The notes: generated from the sequence alone by a model not told the origin. Counted from the first letter of the stretch, positions 33,900 through 42,192 are shown. The stretch: 44,179 nucleotides of DNA from Candidatus Bathyarchaeota archaeon (GCA_003164295.1 PLTA01000011.1:1-44179), one strand, 5' to 3'. Translations and numbers: made by a program.

Positions 33900-34162
33900 T
33901 GAGCTTAGTGGCCGATTCATTTAAGCCTCCATGCCTTCTTGGATATTATCCCTGCATAAGTAATCCTAAGTCGAAAGACTGTGCTGTTATGGATACTTGT
34001 TCTAAGGACTTGTTTTTCTGCAAGTTCGCAAAGTTGGCGTTTGCTGATGGAACTGATATTTCGTGTAAGCGGTACAGTTTTGCTAATCGGCATTGCACGC
34101 ATGGGGGCGGGTCGTGTCCTGGGCGAGGAGCTCTTGAGCGTCGGCGTTTTGGAGGCAGATAA
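33896..34162 (+). CDS. Cys-rich zinc-binding small protein
   Basis: The protein has 88 residues from TTG 33896 (ATG 33899 is also possible), after GAGGAGG. Cys residues at about 13, 20, 29, 35, 42, 57, 67 and 74 and a His (RHCTHGGG) suggest one or two metal sites, possibly Fe-S or zinc. It follows the previous micro-protein with overlapping codons and ends two bases before the coiled-coil gene. Likely a regulatory or adaptor protein of the early region; no family recognised. Confidence 0.55.
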   Translation: MMSLVADSFKPPCLLGYYPCISNPKSKDCAVMDTCSKDLFFCKFAKLAFADGTDISCKRYSFANRHCTHGGGSCPGRGALERRRFGGR

Positions 34163-34164
34163 CA

Positions 34165-34410
34165 ATGATTCAAAACGGTGATAATTCAATAAGAGAGAGA
34201 ATTAAATCTGATGTTTTACAAGAAGTTCAGCGCGTCCTACTAACGTATGAAGAAAGAATTGCGGTTCTGGAAAAAGAAAACCGAGTGCTTTGGGAAGAAA
34301 AAAGGAAACTTTGCAGTGCGTTAGATGACCTAACGCTTTCTATTGACGCTTTCGAGGAAGAAATGAAAGCGAAAATAAATGATGCCTTATCCAACTTGGC
34401 GGAGAGTTGA
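34165..34410 (+). CDS. Coiled-coil protein
   Basis: This 81-residue, highly charged protein is predicted to be almost entirely helical, with heptad-like spacing (EERIAVLEKENRVLWEEKRK). It has no motif. It starts two bases after the preceding stop, and the next gene begins inside or just past its 3' end, so it belongs to the 33.8-36.0 kb early operon. A dimeric partner role for the downstream DNA-binding protein is possible. Confidence 0.55.
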   Translation: MIQNGDNSIRERIKSDVLQEVQRVLLTYEERIAVLEKENRVLWEEKRKLCSALDDLTLSIDAFEEEMKAKINDALSNLAES

Positions 34411-34414
34411 TTTT

Positions 34415-35362
34415 TTGTTGAGCAAACTTGAAGATAGAAGTCAAAATATTTCGCGTTCAAAGTCAAAAGTCAAATTTGACTTCTCTACCGTTCGAACTCG
34501 GGTAATTCCCATACTCAAAGGCATCGAAGTTAAGATGTATCCTGCCAAGATAGGGCGTGCCCGTGGATGGAAAAAACAACATGTAGCCTACTACGTGAAA
34601 AAGCTCGAGAAAGCAGGCTTAATTCGCAGATTAAAACGCAGCAACTTTGTAGATTACGAGTTGACGGAGCAAGGTCAAAACTTTCTCATATCATGTGAGG
34701 GAGTACTATTTAGCTCGGGTGTGTTTCGGCTTCATCGTTGTTTCTTCAAGTTTCCAGTTTTGAGTGAGGGGGTTTATCCAGCTGCGGATTTTCGGCGGAT
34801 TGAGATGGTGAATTGGACTGCACTTCTGGGATTAGAGCAGGGTGTGAAGGTGCGTCATACTACGACTTCCTGGATTGTTCACATCGAAACGCTATATGGT
34901 CGGAGTCCTGGGGAGCTTGTAACTTTAGCTAAGAACTTAGCTGACAGAGTTGCAAAAGGTTTGATGAGCAAATACGGCTGCGTTTTAGGCGACGGCCAAA
35001 TCAACAAGCGCCATGAACTCGGCGTTGATGATCCAGTTGCAAATCTACTGAATCGTTATTTTACAGTGAGCACTCCAAAACGAGTCATAGATGATAGCCC
35101 GGGAGAAGATGAAGGCGAACTTGACCATGTAGGTCGAGATGCTGCAATTGAGTATTTGTTGATGCCTGAGCGAGTGAAAAAACTGGAGGGTCAAGTGGAC
35201 AATGTCCTAACTGATTTGGCAAAGATTTCAGGCAGCCTCGAGAAGCTAGAAAAAATGGGTTACAGTCTAGCTAAAGTTGCCGAAGCCCTGGGCAAGCTTA
35301 CAGATTTTCAAAGTAACCAAGAGTTACCGACAGGTCCTGGAGGCAAAGAATACATTGCGTAA
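34415..35362 (+). CDS. Winged-helix DNA-binding protein with C-terminal coiled coil
   Basis: The protein has 315 residues from TTG 34415, after GGAGAG; upstream in-frame ATGs lie within the previous gene. Residues about 30-95 form a winged helix (IGRARGWKKQHVAYYVKKLE, then LIRRLKRSNFVDYELTEQG). The middle domain contains WTALLGLEQGVKVRH and resembles replication-initiator or plasmid-regulator bodies only weakly. The C-terminus (about 255-305) is coiled-coil (VKKLEGQVDNVLTDLAKISG). It may be a replication or early-gene regulator; the position between small zinc proteins and a second DNA-binding gene supports an early role. Confidence 0.6.
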   Translation: MLSKLEDRSQNISRSKSKVKFDFSTVRTRVIPILKGIEVKMYPAKIGRARGWKKQHVAYYVKKLEKAGLIRRLKRSNFVDYELTEQGQNFLISCEGVLFSSGVFRLHRCFFKFPVLSEGVYPAADFRRIEMVNWTALLGLEQGVKVRHTTTSWIVHIETLYGRSPGELVTLAKNLADRVAKGLMSKYGCVLGDGQINKRHELGVDDPVANLLNRYFTVSTPKRVIDDSPGEDEGELDHVGRDAAIEYLLMPERVKKLEGQVDNVLTDLAKISGSLEKLEKMGYSLAKVAEALGKLTDFQSNQELPTGPGGKEYIA

Positions 35363-35547
35363 TCTATCGCTAAGGCTGTTAATGTCTGTTAAAACATGTT
35401 CAAAAGCAATTTTTGCGCATACCTCAAGGCATGGGAAAAGTCCATGCTTTTCACAAGTCACTTTTCTTTCACTGGTTGGTCCTGATTACCAACCGTCAAA
35501 TTTGCCATGTGTTGATGGACAAGAAATCTTGGAGTGCGCACTCTGAT

Positions 35548-36027
35548 ATGGAAACAACCGAAAAACCTGTTCAAAACCCCAAAAAGAAGCGCAGCCAAAG
35601 CGATAAGATAGGTCGTTTAAAGTATAACCAGCAGCTCCTCAAGCAAACCTTAGCAGAGGTTGAAGAGGTTAAGCTGATGCTACGCACAATCTTTGCAGGC
35701 CTAAAGGATTCCTTCAATTTTGACAAACCATTAATCGAGCGTATTGTTTGCCAAGATGAAGTTGATCGAGAAATTCTACGTTTATTGTATGAAGCAGGAT
35801 CGACAGGCATGTTGCCCAAAGATTTGCAGTCGAAGCTTGAACAGTTCAAAGTCACTCGCCATCAGATAAGCAGAAGAATCCTAAGAATGAACAAAAGACT
35901 AGAAAAAGAATTCGGAGAGCACATAGCTGAGAAAAGGGGTTGGCATTGGGCATTAACGAATTTTGCTATTGAAGCTTGGGGCAAAACAAAAGACGAAATA
36001 ACTTGTAAAGTTGGCTCTACCTTTTAG
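35548..36027 (+). CDS. Helical DNA-binding protein
   Basis: The protein has 159 residues from ATG 35548; an open frame starts earlier at 35413, but the extra 45 residues lack a good start and look non-coding. A basic N-terminus (NPKKKRSQSDKIGRLKYNQQ) precedes a helical region and a winged-helix-like C-terminal domain (DREILRLLYEAGSTGMLPKD, then VTRHQISRRILRMNKRLEKE). It is the last gene of the plus-strand early cluster, 185 bases after the previous gene. Probably a regulator; no named family. Confidence 0.55.
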   Translation: METTEKPVQNPKKKRSQSDKIGRLKYNQQLLKQTLAEVEEVKLMLRTIFAGLKDSFNFDKPLIERIVCQDEVDREILRLLYEAGSTGMLPKDLQSKLEQFKVTRHQISRRILRMNKRLEKEFGEHIAEKRGWHWALTNFAIEAWGKTKDEITCKVGSTF

Positions 36028-36180
36028 ACTTAGATCACGTTCATTTTTAGAAAACGGATGATTAAAATCATAGTTCTTTAGTGCTAAAGAGACTAAACAA
36101 CTTTCTGATTAAAATAGCGAAAAGTGTCAAAGCCATAACAAAACGTTTCTTATTCCACTCAGCTTATTCTTCCGCACGTA

Positions 36181-36642
36181 TCATTTGTTCCCACGAATCT
36201 GCCGTTCCTTTGGATTAACTTTTCTGTATAGGAATATTCCTTCAACTAAGAAAAGAGCCATAGCTACTCCCGTCATTCCTGTTAACAAGTAGAAGCTAAT
36301 TTGAACTACAAAGCCCCTTATTAGAGCGCTGAGCAGTATTATTGTTATCTCAGTTGCGAAAGCTCCGAGAAAAAAGAATGAGTAAAACATCAACCGTGGC
36401 ACTAGGTTTCGTCCAACCCAAACGTGCCCATTGATGCTTGTTTTCTCCTTAAGGATATAATCGCCGTATTCGTTTTTTTCAATTAAGCCCATTTCCTCGA
36501 GTTTCTGCAGATGCCTGGATGTAACGCTCGTGCTGCTAATGTTTGCCCCTCTGGTCACCTCTCTTATACCCACTGGCTTAGCTACGTGAACAACGTACGC
36601 GTAGACAGTTAATGTGTTACCTTCGAGTTCATCGTTAGCCAA
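36181..36642 (-). CDS. Membrane-anchored winged-helix regulator
   Basis: The protein has 153 residues from TTG 36642. Residues 8-65 form a winged helix (GIREVTRGANISSTSVTSRH, a wing at YGDYIL), followed by two membrane helices near 82-103 and 115-138 and a basic tail. It shares the GIREV/GVREV and LEEMGLI pattern with the regulators at 13.99 and 39.45 kb, so it is the third member of that family here. It starts 12 bases after the stop of the secreted-protein gene on the same strand, forming a two-gene operon. It may respond to the envelope state. Confidence 0.72.
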   Translation of the reverse strand: MANDELEGNTLTVYAYVVHVAKPVGIREVTRGANISSTSVTSRHLQKLEEMGLIEKNEYGDYILKEKTSINGHVWVGRNLVPRLMFYSFFFLGAFATEITIILLSALIRGFVVQISFYLLTGMTGVAMALFLVEGIFLYRKVNPKERQIRGNK

Positions 36643-36654
36643 GTCTGCTGCAAC

Positions 36655-37446
36655 CTATGGAGTTGATACGGTAACGTTGCCCGTTTCACTGTTACTTGAT
36701 GGTTCACCAGGTATCCAATACGACTGTCCATATTCGAAATCGCCATAACCCGGGTTAGTGATCGCAATATGCTGTAATGTTTGGTTGCTCGCCGGTGTGG
36801 TGACGGTGCCGTTTCCGTTGATTGTGGTCGTGCTTATCCTGGTGACGTCAATGTAGAGCGTTTGAGCGTTTATGAGCTCAGTCACTGCCTGCGGCGGATT
36901 GTTTGGGTCTGGCCAGCATATGTTGCCGTTTATGAGTCCCGTCACGAAAGAACTGTTGTCGGGGGTAAAAGTTATGGTTTGACCGGAGTTACAGGTAACA
37001 GATCCATTGGACAGGTCGTTTGCGAGGACGGTTTCACCCGTTTGTGAGATCTGCATGATGCCGGTTGTCGTGTCTTCGGTTATGTAATAGGTCATGTTGA
37101 GTATCGGTCCTTGGTCGGTTGAAACCTCGAACCTGTAGTACTCGATTCCCACATCCACGTTCTTTAGATCATTGGGAATCAACGTGAAGTTCACGTCTGC
37201 TTCAATCGTAGCGATCCCGTAAAGAGGCGTTGTATCGCTTCCAGCAGTTCCGTTTGGATTGCATGTGACGTATGTTACATTGACAACAAAAAGGGGATTA
37301 ACAGTGGACAATACGTTATTTGTCGGGGAGCCTAACTTGGTACTTTCTTGAGCTTGAGCGGCCATCAAGTACGCCATTGGCACGACTGTTGCGATTCCGA
37401 GTGCTATGGCAAGTATTGAGCATAGGATTATTTTTCTTTCGACCAT
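36655..37446 (-). CDS. Secreted protein of unknown function
   Basis: The protein has 263 residues from ATG 37446, chosen because GGTGA lies eight bases upstream and the residues from there form a signal peptide (KIILCSILAIALGIATVVPM); the frame is open further upstream to 37557. The mature part is beta-rich with many N-x-S/T sites (VNVTYVTCNPNGT, LTPASNQTLQH) and ends without an anchor. It has two nearby Cys. It is the first gene of an operon with the membrane winged-helix regulator. Surface or extracellular role inferred. Confidence 0.6.
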   Translation of the reverse strand: MVERKIILCSILAIALGIATVVPMAYLMAAQAQESTKLGSPTNNVLSTVNPLFVVNVTYVTCNPNGTAGSDTTPLYGIATIEADVNFTLIPNDLKNVDVGIEYYRFEVSTDQGPILNMTYYITEDTTTGIMQISQTGETVLANDLSNGSVTCNSGQTITFTPDNSSFVTGLINGNICWPDPNNPPQAVTELINAQTLYIDVTRISTTTINGNGTVTTPASNQTLQHIAITNPGYGDFEYGQSYWIPGEPSSNSETGNVTVSTP

Positions 37447-37669
37447 TTGGCTTTTCACCGCTCGTCTATTAGCCGAGGCACCTAATAATACTCCCTGAAG
37501 AACAAAACTGTTCTCAAAGAGAACACCTCCAATGCATATGAGCCGAGTTACTGGCATTGGGCGCTAACAATTTTTACTATTGACATTTGGGGTCAAACCG
37601 AAAAAATGTAATGTATGATGAACTATACTTGTTTGGAATATAGAAAAGAGAAAGTGTTGAATTTTAGCA

Positions 37670-39319
37670 CTATGAGTATGAGGGGGTTGTGAAGTTCCAA
37701 GCGTAGCTCTGAGTGTTGTTGCCTTCTCCGAAGATTATTGTTGCAGTGTAATTTGTTGATGCTGGTAATGGCTCTGCTAAATTGAACGTGTAAGCCCTCA
37801 AAGTTGTAGTTACATTGACGATAGCTATTGCTGGGTTTAAATGAAGAGTTACGTTTGGTGGAAGAGTGTAGAATTCAACGTAAATGCTATTTCGGTTTTG
37901 TGCAGTAACTATATCATCAGATAACGGCCTCGTAAGGCGTAATGCATATGGAAACGGTGTTTGCCCAGCAAACGGGTTAGAATAGCTGCTCAAGTTCTCG
38001 TGCATGTATGGTTGTGCAAGCGGATACGGGTCGGAATTGTGACTGTTAATTGAATAAGGAATATTCATGATTCCTGAGCTGCCACTCTCTAATGCAGAAG
38101 GATATTTTTGGGCATAGTCGCTATAGAAGTTTCCTTCTGAACCATTGTCCCAGAAATTCGTATAATAAGCGATACCAGCGTTTGATTCTACTGAATCAGG
38201 AGAACTAACAAGTATATTTTGATAGTTATTTATGAAATCATTGTGATAGATTGTATTGTTGTCAACTGCGTTGTAACCCTCAGGACCGACAAGAACGCCG
38301 TACTTATTGTAGGCGATGATATTCTCAAAGAAAGTGTTATTGAAGCCTTCACCAGGAATAGGAGTTCCATTACTGAGAATTGCGTTGCCGCCGCTATCGA
38401 CAGATATTCCTGCTAAAGCGTACCCCGTTATAATATTTCGGTAAACTGTGTTGTTTGAGCCGTCAACCACAATGCCCGTCATAAAATCGCTTGCTTGCAC
38501 ATGATACCCTAAGTCGGCAAACGTCATGTTGTTCCCAAACACAATATTACCAGAACCTAACACTCTCACGCCTTGATCACAATTCACCATATTATTGCCT
38601 GAGATAACGTTCTGGTTATAATCCACATCTATCGGATCAAGTACACTTGCAAAGTAGTTGCCGTTGATTGTGTTATTGGAACTCCAGCTTAAACTGACTC
38701 CATATGATAACGCATCAGTTATAGTGTTATTTATGATGGTATTGTTTTGGGAAAAATAGAGTTCGATGTTTGCCATTGTTAAATTGTTTGAGGATATGAC
38801 GTTGTTACTTGAGTTTTCGAGATTTAGCCAGAGTGAAATTATGTTAGGTGTTTTAGGCACCGAGTTTTCTGTGATCAGGCAATTTGAAGTTTCATTGAGG
38901 GTAATGCTGCTGGCGTTGGTAAAGTCCATGTTCCTAATTGTGACATTACTACGACCGTTTAGATTAATCTCTGAGCCGTCAAAAGCATATCCTGAACCAT
39001 CAATAACAATGTTATCCCTTTGCACTAAGATAGTTTGATTAATTATGTTATTTGTTTGAGAGTAAAGATTTCCTGTTTGATTAAGTGCTGTTGAATTGAC
39101 ATTTCCATCGCTTGCAACAAAAATTACGCCCAAATGCGATGAACGAGCAGTAATGAAGCCGAAAAACGGATTACCATTTTGGGATTTTGGTTCTACTGGA
39201 AAGAAAGCGAAGCTAACTGCGCCTAAGAGAATAACTGAAATTACTGCTATTGTCATTGCAATGATTAATTTGTTTTTTTGTTCACTCACATTCTCACTCT
39301 CGAAAGCCTGCCAAATCAA
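37670..39319 (-). CDS. NosD-like right-handed beta-helix surface protein
   Basis: This 549-residue protein has a membrane segment (LIIAMTIAVISVILLGAVSF) near residue 20. Repeated parallel beta-helix rungs follow between about 100 and 350, with the N-N-T-I-x-x-N motif typical of CASH/NosD domains (NNTIINNTITDA, NNTINGNYF, NNTFFENIIAYN). The C-terminal 100 residues form an Ig-like sandwich (RLTRPLSDDIVT, AYTFNLAEPLP). GTG 39289 after GAGAGTGAG is an alternative start. It is divergent from the third membrane winged-helix regulator. Such proteins bind or shape surface polysaccharide in archaea; no catalytic residues were identified. Confidence 0.78.
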   Translation of the reverse strand: MIWQAFESENVSEQKNKLIIAMTIAVISVILLGAVSFAFFPVEPKSQNGNPFFGFITARSSHLGVIFVASDGNVNSTALNQTGNLYSQTNNIINQTILVQRDNIVIDGSGYAFDGSEINLNGRSNVTIRNMDFTNASSITLNETSNCLITENSVPKTPNIISLWLNLENSSNNVISSNNLTMANIELYFSQNNTIINNTITDALSYGVSLSWSSNNTINGNYFASVLDPIDVDYNQNVISGNNMVNCDQGVRVLGSGNIVFGNNMTFADLGYHVQASDFMTGIVVDGSNNTVYRNIITGYALAGISVDSGGNAILSNGTPIPGEGFNNTFFENIIAYNKYGVLVGPEGYNAVDNNTIYHNDFINNYQNILVSSPDSVESNAGIAYYTNFWDNGSEGNFYSDYAQKYPSALESGSSGIMNIPYSINSHNSDPYPLAQPYMHENLSSYSNPFAGQTPFPYALRLTRPLSDDIVTAQNRNSIYVEFYTLPPNVTLHLNPAIAIVNVTTTLRAYTFNLAEPLPASTNYTATIIFGEGNNTQSYAWNFTTPSYS

Positions 39320-39391
39320 ATAGTAGATAGCTACTTAATGCTACGTTCTTGAACAACATTCTTTTGCCTGTTCTACTAGTTTGAACGGAAA

Positions 39392-39405
39392 TTCTATTAT
39401 TAGAA
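39392..39405. promoter_or_regulatory. Palindrome between divergent genes
   Basis: TTCTA-TTAT-TAGAA, perfect 5-bp arms, between the beta-helix gene and the membrane winged-helix regulator gene. Candidate operator; a partial GTTCTACTAG copy lies at about 39370. Confidence 0.4.
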
Positions 39406-39457
39406 CACGGGAATAGCTAAATCAGCCCAATTCATGATTAAATGAAAAGGTGTGACG

Positions 39458-39880
39458 TTGGCTTCTGCTTCCAATGAAGATGCATTAAAAGGAAATAGTT
39501 TAGAGGTTTACCGATTCCTGCTAAGAAACGGTAAGCCGGCAGGTGTGAGAGAGGTTCAAAGAGCCCTTAATTTAAGCACTCCATCGTTAGCCTCTTATCA
39601 CTTATCAAAACTTGAGGATGCAGGTTTAATAAAAAAAGAAAATGGCAACTATGTTATCGATAGAATAATTTTGGAAGACTGCATAAAAGTTAATCGCTTC
39701 TTAATTCCAAGGTTTCTGGGTTATGCTATTTTCGCTTTTTTGCTCCTTATTTCAGAGTTAACTGTGCTAAGACCGAGCGTTGTGACTAGCTTCTATTTCT
39801 TTGCAACTGTTGGAACTTTCATATGTGCTCTCGCTTTCTGCTATGAGACAGTAAAAGTATGGTACAAAGGCGGCTTCTAA
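39458..39880 (+). CDS. Membrane-anchored winged-helix regulator
   Basis: The protein has 140 residues from TTG 39458, after AAGGTG; GTG 39452 would overlap that site. Residues 10-70 form a winged helix (NSLEVYRFLLRNGKPAGVRE, recognition helix STPSLASYHLSKLEDA), followed by two membrane helices at about 83-104 and 111-131. It ends with FCYETVKVWYKG, shared with the 13.99-kb paralogue. The gene is divergent from the beta-helix gene, with a palindrome in between. This family is best explained as membrane-tethered repressors that read the state of the envelope, but no ligand domain is seen. Confidence 0.75.
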   Translation: MASASNEDALKGNSLEVYRFLLRNGKPAGVREVQRALNLSTPSLASYHLSKLEDAGLIKKENGNYVIDRIILEDCIKVNRFLIPRFLGYAIFAFLLLISELTVLRPSVVTSFYFFATVGTFICALAFCYETVKVWYKGGF

Positions 39881-39908
39881 CAGAACATAGCTCTCAGTGA
39901 CAAAATTG

Positions 39909-39917
39909 TATAAATAG
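39909..39917 (+). promoter_or_regulatory. TATA box of the packaging operon
   Basis: TATAAATAG, an excellent archaeal box, about 130 bases before the first gene of the packaging operon. Confidence 0.6.
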
Positions 39918-39948
39918 ATAGTTTTTTAAGAAAGAGGCTATATCTACT

Positions 39949-39971
39949 GCGCTCGATATTTGGGCGAGCGC
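39949..39971 (+). promoter_or_regulatory. GC-rich hairpin in leader of the packaging operon
   Basis: GCGCTCG and CGAGCGC form a perfect 7-bp stem with a 9-base loop, about 32 bases after the TATA box, so within the predicted 5' leader. No T-run follows, so it is unlikely to be a simple terminator. Confidence 0.5.
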
Positions 39972-40037
39972 TAGCTCCATTGGCTATTTTCAGTTTTCGC
40001 CCCCTTCACCCAAAAGTTGGGAGTGCGGCTTGTTAGC

Positions 40038-40301
40038 ATGAATCATAAACGCGGTAGACGAAGTTCTAAATCTTTAGAATTTAGGATTCAACAAAAAGAT
40101 TCTCGTCAGTTTGTTCGAGACAATGCTTTCTTTGACAGGGTCAAAGGGGAGTCTGTTTGTTTGGATACAGTTGATGACATTACTTATCATTTAGCGTTAA
40201 CTTTTGGGCAGCCAGTTGCCGAAGCAGTACCTAGAGTGGAGCCTGGACTAGTTATTAGTAATCCGAGCGGAGAAGGCGCTTTTCAATTAATAGAAATGTA
40301 A
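40038..40301 (+). CDS. Hypothetical basic protein, packaging operon
   Basis: The protein has 87 residues from ATG 40038 (GTG 40023 and TTG 40017 are other in-frame choices). A basic N-terminus (NHKRGRRSSKSLEFRIQQK) is followed by a mixed region and the ending SNPSGEGAFQLIEM. No family recognised. It is the first gene after the leader hairpin and is followed 19 bases later by a small membrane-anchored protein, so it belongs to the packaging operon by position. Confidence 0.45.
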   Translation: MNHKRGRRSSKSLEFRIQQKDSRQFVRDNAFFDRVKGESVCLDTVDDITYHLALTFGQPVAEAVPRVEPGLVISNPSGEGAFQLIEM

Positions 40302-40320
40302 TCTGCACTGAGACACCATA

Positions 40321-40596
40321 ATGGAAAAAACTGAAGAAAAAACAAAAGCAGACAAAATCTGTCCAGATGCAAACAAAAACCCGGTATGCCCATACATTAC
40401 CGCAATACATCAAAATACTTCTCAGGTAAACCGGATAGAAAAAGCCCTTGTTGGAGAAGACCTGCAATCGGGCTTGGTAGCTAAAGTTCACCAGCTTGAA
40501 GTAACACAGAAAATTCTAATCGCTTTAGGCAGCGCAAGTCTCGTAGGTCTGGTTAGTCTTGCCGTAATCTTGATTGAAAAACTTTTGGTGAAGTAA
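40321..40596 (+). CDS. Small protein with C-terminal membrane helix
   Basis: This 91-residue protein has a charged N-terminal part with two Cys (KICPDANKNPVCPY), a helical middle (VNRIEKALVGEDL), and a C-terminal membrane helix at about 67-87 (ILIALGSASLVGLVSLAVIL). The stop overlaps the start of the ParB-like gene by one base (TAATG), so the two are coupled. It resembles small phage proteins of the haemolysin-XhlA type (coiled coil plus helix), but the match is weak. Confidence 0.5.
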   Translation: MEKTEEKTKADKICPDANKNPVCPYITAIHQNTSQVNRIEKALVGEDLQSGLVAKVHQLEVTQKILIALGSASLVGLVSLAVILIEKLLVK

Positions 40597-41135
40597 TGTC
40601 AATTAACATTCCGCCAGCTGAAACCGTAAAGATCAGCGATATTAAAATTGATGGGCAAAACCCAAACAAAATGAGCAAAGAACAGCTCGAACGTCTTAAG
40701 GCTTCTATCAAAAAATGGGGCTTTATCGTTCCCATCATCACTAACAAGGACCTCTTAATTGCAGACGGTGAACAGCGCTATACAGCTGCCAAATCTTTGG
40801 GCATGACTGAAGTTTCCGTTATACGCTTGCCTGTCGAGGATGTGGATCGTCGGCTTTTAAGGCAAGTTTTAAACAAGCTCAAAGGTGAACACCAAAAAGA
40901 GCTTGACCAGGCAGAGTACGAACGCATTATTGAAGCTGGAAAAGAAGACGACCTCAAATACTTACTAATGCTCTCTGACGACAAACTAACAAACGCCTTA
41001 GGCCAAGAAGAAAAAAGCGTCAACTTCGACGAATCCTTTGAAGTAGTAATCGAATGCGAAGACGAGACCCAACAAGAAGCAATCTACAACAAACTAATTG
41101 GTGAAGGTTACAAATGCCGCGTTTTGAGTTTGTAA
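40596..41135 (+). CDS. ParB/Srx-like nuclease-domain protein
   Basis: In this 179-residue protein, residues 8-95 form a ParB N-terminal-like domain: IKIDGQNPNKM, SIKKWGFIVPII, and the core LLIADGEQRYTAAKSLGMTE. The domain in plasmid ParB binds CTP; in many viruses a single domain of this type sits near the terminase and may act as a DNA nick or methylase adaptor. The C-terminal part is acidic. Its end overlaps the ATPase start by 22 bases. It probably works in DNA packaging or genome partition; the exact role is open. Confidence 0.78.
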   Translation: MSINIPPAETVKISDIKIDGQNPNKMSKEQLERLKASIKKWGFIVPIITNKDLLIADGEQRYTAAKSLGMTEVSVIRLPVEDVDRRLLRQVLNKLKGEHQKELDQAEYERIIEAGKEDDLKYLLMLSDDKLTNALGQEEKSVNFDESFEVVIECEDETQQEAIYNKLIGEGYKCRVLSL

Positions 41136-41797
41136 AAACCTGGACTAAACCAGACAGTTTTCGAGCTCAATCCGTAATCGGAAGCTTCACACTAACAGAT
41201 TGCAAAATGGAGAAACATTTCGCCGGGGAGCTGCCAATCGAAAATGAATCCTGGCAAATCGGCGTCATAGTTGGTCGAAGCGGCACAGGCAAAACCAGCA
41301 TCGCCAAAACTCTTTACCCCGAAAGTTACATCAAAGGCTTCGACTATCACCATGAATCGATACTAGATGATTTTCCAGCAAGCCTCCAAGTAAACGACAT
41401 AACCAAAAACCTCTGCAGTGTGGGCTTTGCATCTCCTCCCGACTGGCTCAAAAACTATGAAGCACTCAGCCAAGGCGAGAAAATGCGTGTAGACATTGCA
41501 AGGGCATTGAGCTTAGATCAAGACCTTATCGTCTTTGATGAGTTCACAAGCGTTGTTGATCGGGAGATCGCAAAAGTCAGCGCCTATGCCATCAGCAAAG
41601 CGGTACGAAGAACAAGCAAGAAGTTCATAGCTGTTACATGCCACTATGACGTTATTGATTGGTTGGAGCCCGATTGGGTTTTCTGCACAGACTCGATGGA
41701 GTTTATAAAAAAAAAGTTAGCCACCCAGCAATTGAGCTCTCAGTTCATAAATGCAGCAATTCCATGTGGCAGGTCTTTAGGCCATATCACTATCTAA
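41114..41797 (+). CDS. ABC-type ATPase, zero-frame product
   Basis: This 227-residue protein has Walker A GRSGTGKTSIAKT near residue 55, signature LSQGEKMRVDIARAL near 117, Walker B LIVFDEFTSVVD near 139 and an H-loop (VTCHYD) near 174. It is a soluble ABC-type ATPase, not a transporter. After residue about 200 the frame crosses A9G and ends with 27 residues of low-complexity character, while a -1 slip leads into a GNAT domain. Homologues in phages are single ATPase-GNAT fusions, so the short form may be a truncated by-product or a regulated alternative. Confidence 0.75.
   Translation: MPRFEFVKTWTKPDSFRAQSVIGSFTLTDCKMEKHFAGELPIENESWQIGVIVGRSGTGKTSIAKTLYPESYIKGFDYHHESILDDFPASLQVNDITKNLCSVGFASPPDWLKNYEALSQGEKMRVDIARALSLDQDLIVFDEFTSVVDREIAKVSAYAISKAVRRTSKKFIAVTCHYDVIDWLEPDWVFCTDSMEFIKKKLATQQLSSQFINAAIPCGRSLGHITI
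41710..41716 (+). promoter_or_regulatory. -1 frameshift slippery site A AAA AAG
   Basis: In the ATPase frame the codons are ATA AAA AAA AAG TTA, so A AAA AAG is in phase, as in dnaX. A run of nine A residues (41707-41715) precedes G. After the slip, reading resumes at 41716 in the GNAT frame. Confidence 0.6.
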
Positions 41798-42192
41798 ACG
41801 GCAAACTTGGCGCTGGCGTCAAATGTTACGTTGCACTTTATCAGCAAAAGCCTGTCGCCTTTATTGCAGTTGCACATGTGCATATGCTGGCAAACTATTA
41901 CCGCGTTAGCCGTCTTGTAGTCTTGCCCGATTATCAAGGCATAGGCGTTGGAAAACGTCTGTTGAATTTCATGGCCGAACTTTATTTGTCTCAGAGTAGT
42001 TTGCCGTTTTATTTGGTTACAAGCAATCCTCAGCTTGTGAGGGGAAACTTGGGTAACTGGATAATCAAACGTGTTGGACATGGCAGCCACGGAAAAGGCG
42101 ACACCAGAATAAATCGAGAACTGGTTCGTTCTAACAGTAGATGCCGCTTAACAGTCTCCTTAAAGTACGTTCCAGCCAAGAAAAAATTCTGA
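41716..42192 (+). CDS. GNAT acetyltransferase domain, -1 frame
   Basis: From the slip point this frame encodes 158 residues: a junction (VSHPAIELSVHKCSNSMWQV, then FRPYHYLNGKL), then a GNAT core with LVVLPDYQGIGVGKRLLNFM, where QGIGVG is the acetyl-CoA loop. It has no ribosome site of its own; an ATG at 41659 lies within the ATPase coding region. It is expected to be translated as the C-terminal part of an ATPase-GNAT fusion of about 359 residues. The substrate is unknown; the place in the packaging operon suggests a role in DNA or protein modification during infection. Confidence 0.65.
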   Translation, partial: VSHPAIELSVHKCSNSMWQVFRPYHYLNGKLGAGVKCYVALYQQKPVAFIAVAHVHMLANYYRVSRLVVLPDYQGIGVGKRLLNFMAELYLSQSSLPFYLVTSNPQLVRGNLGNWIIKRVGHGSHGKGDTRINRELVRSNSRCRLTVSLKYVPAKKKF

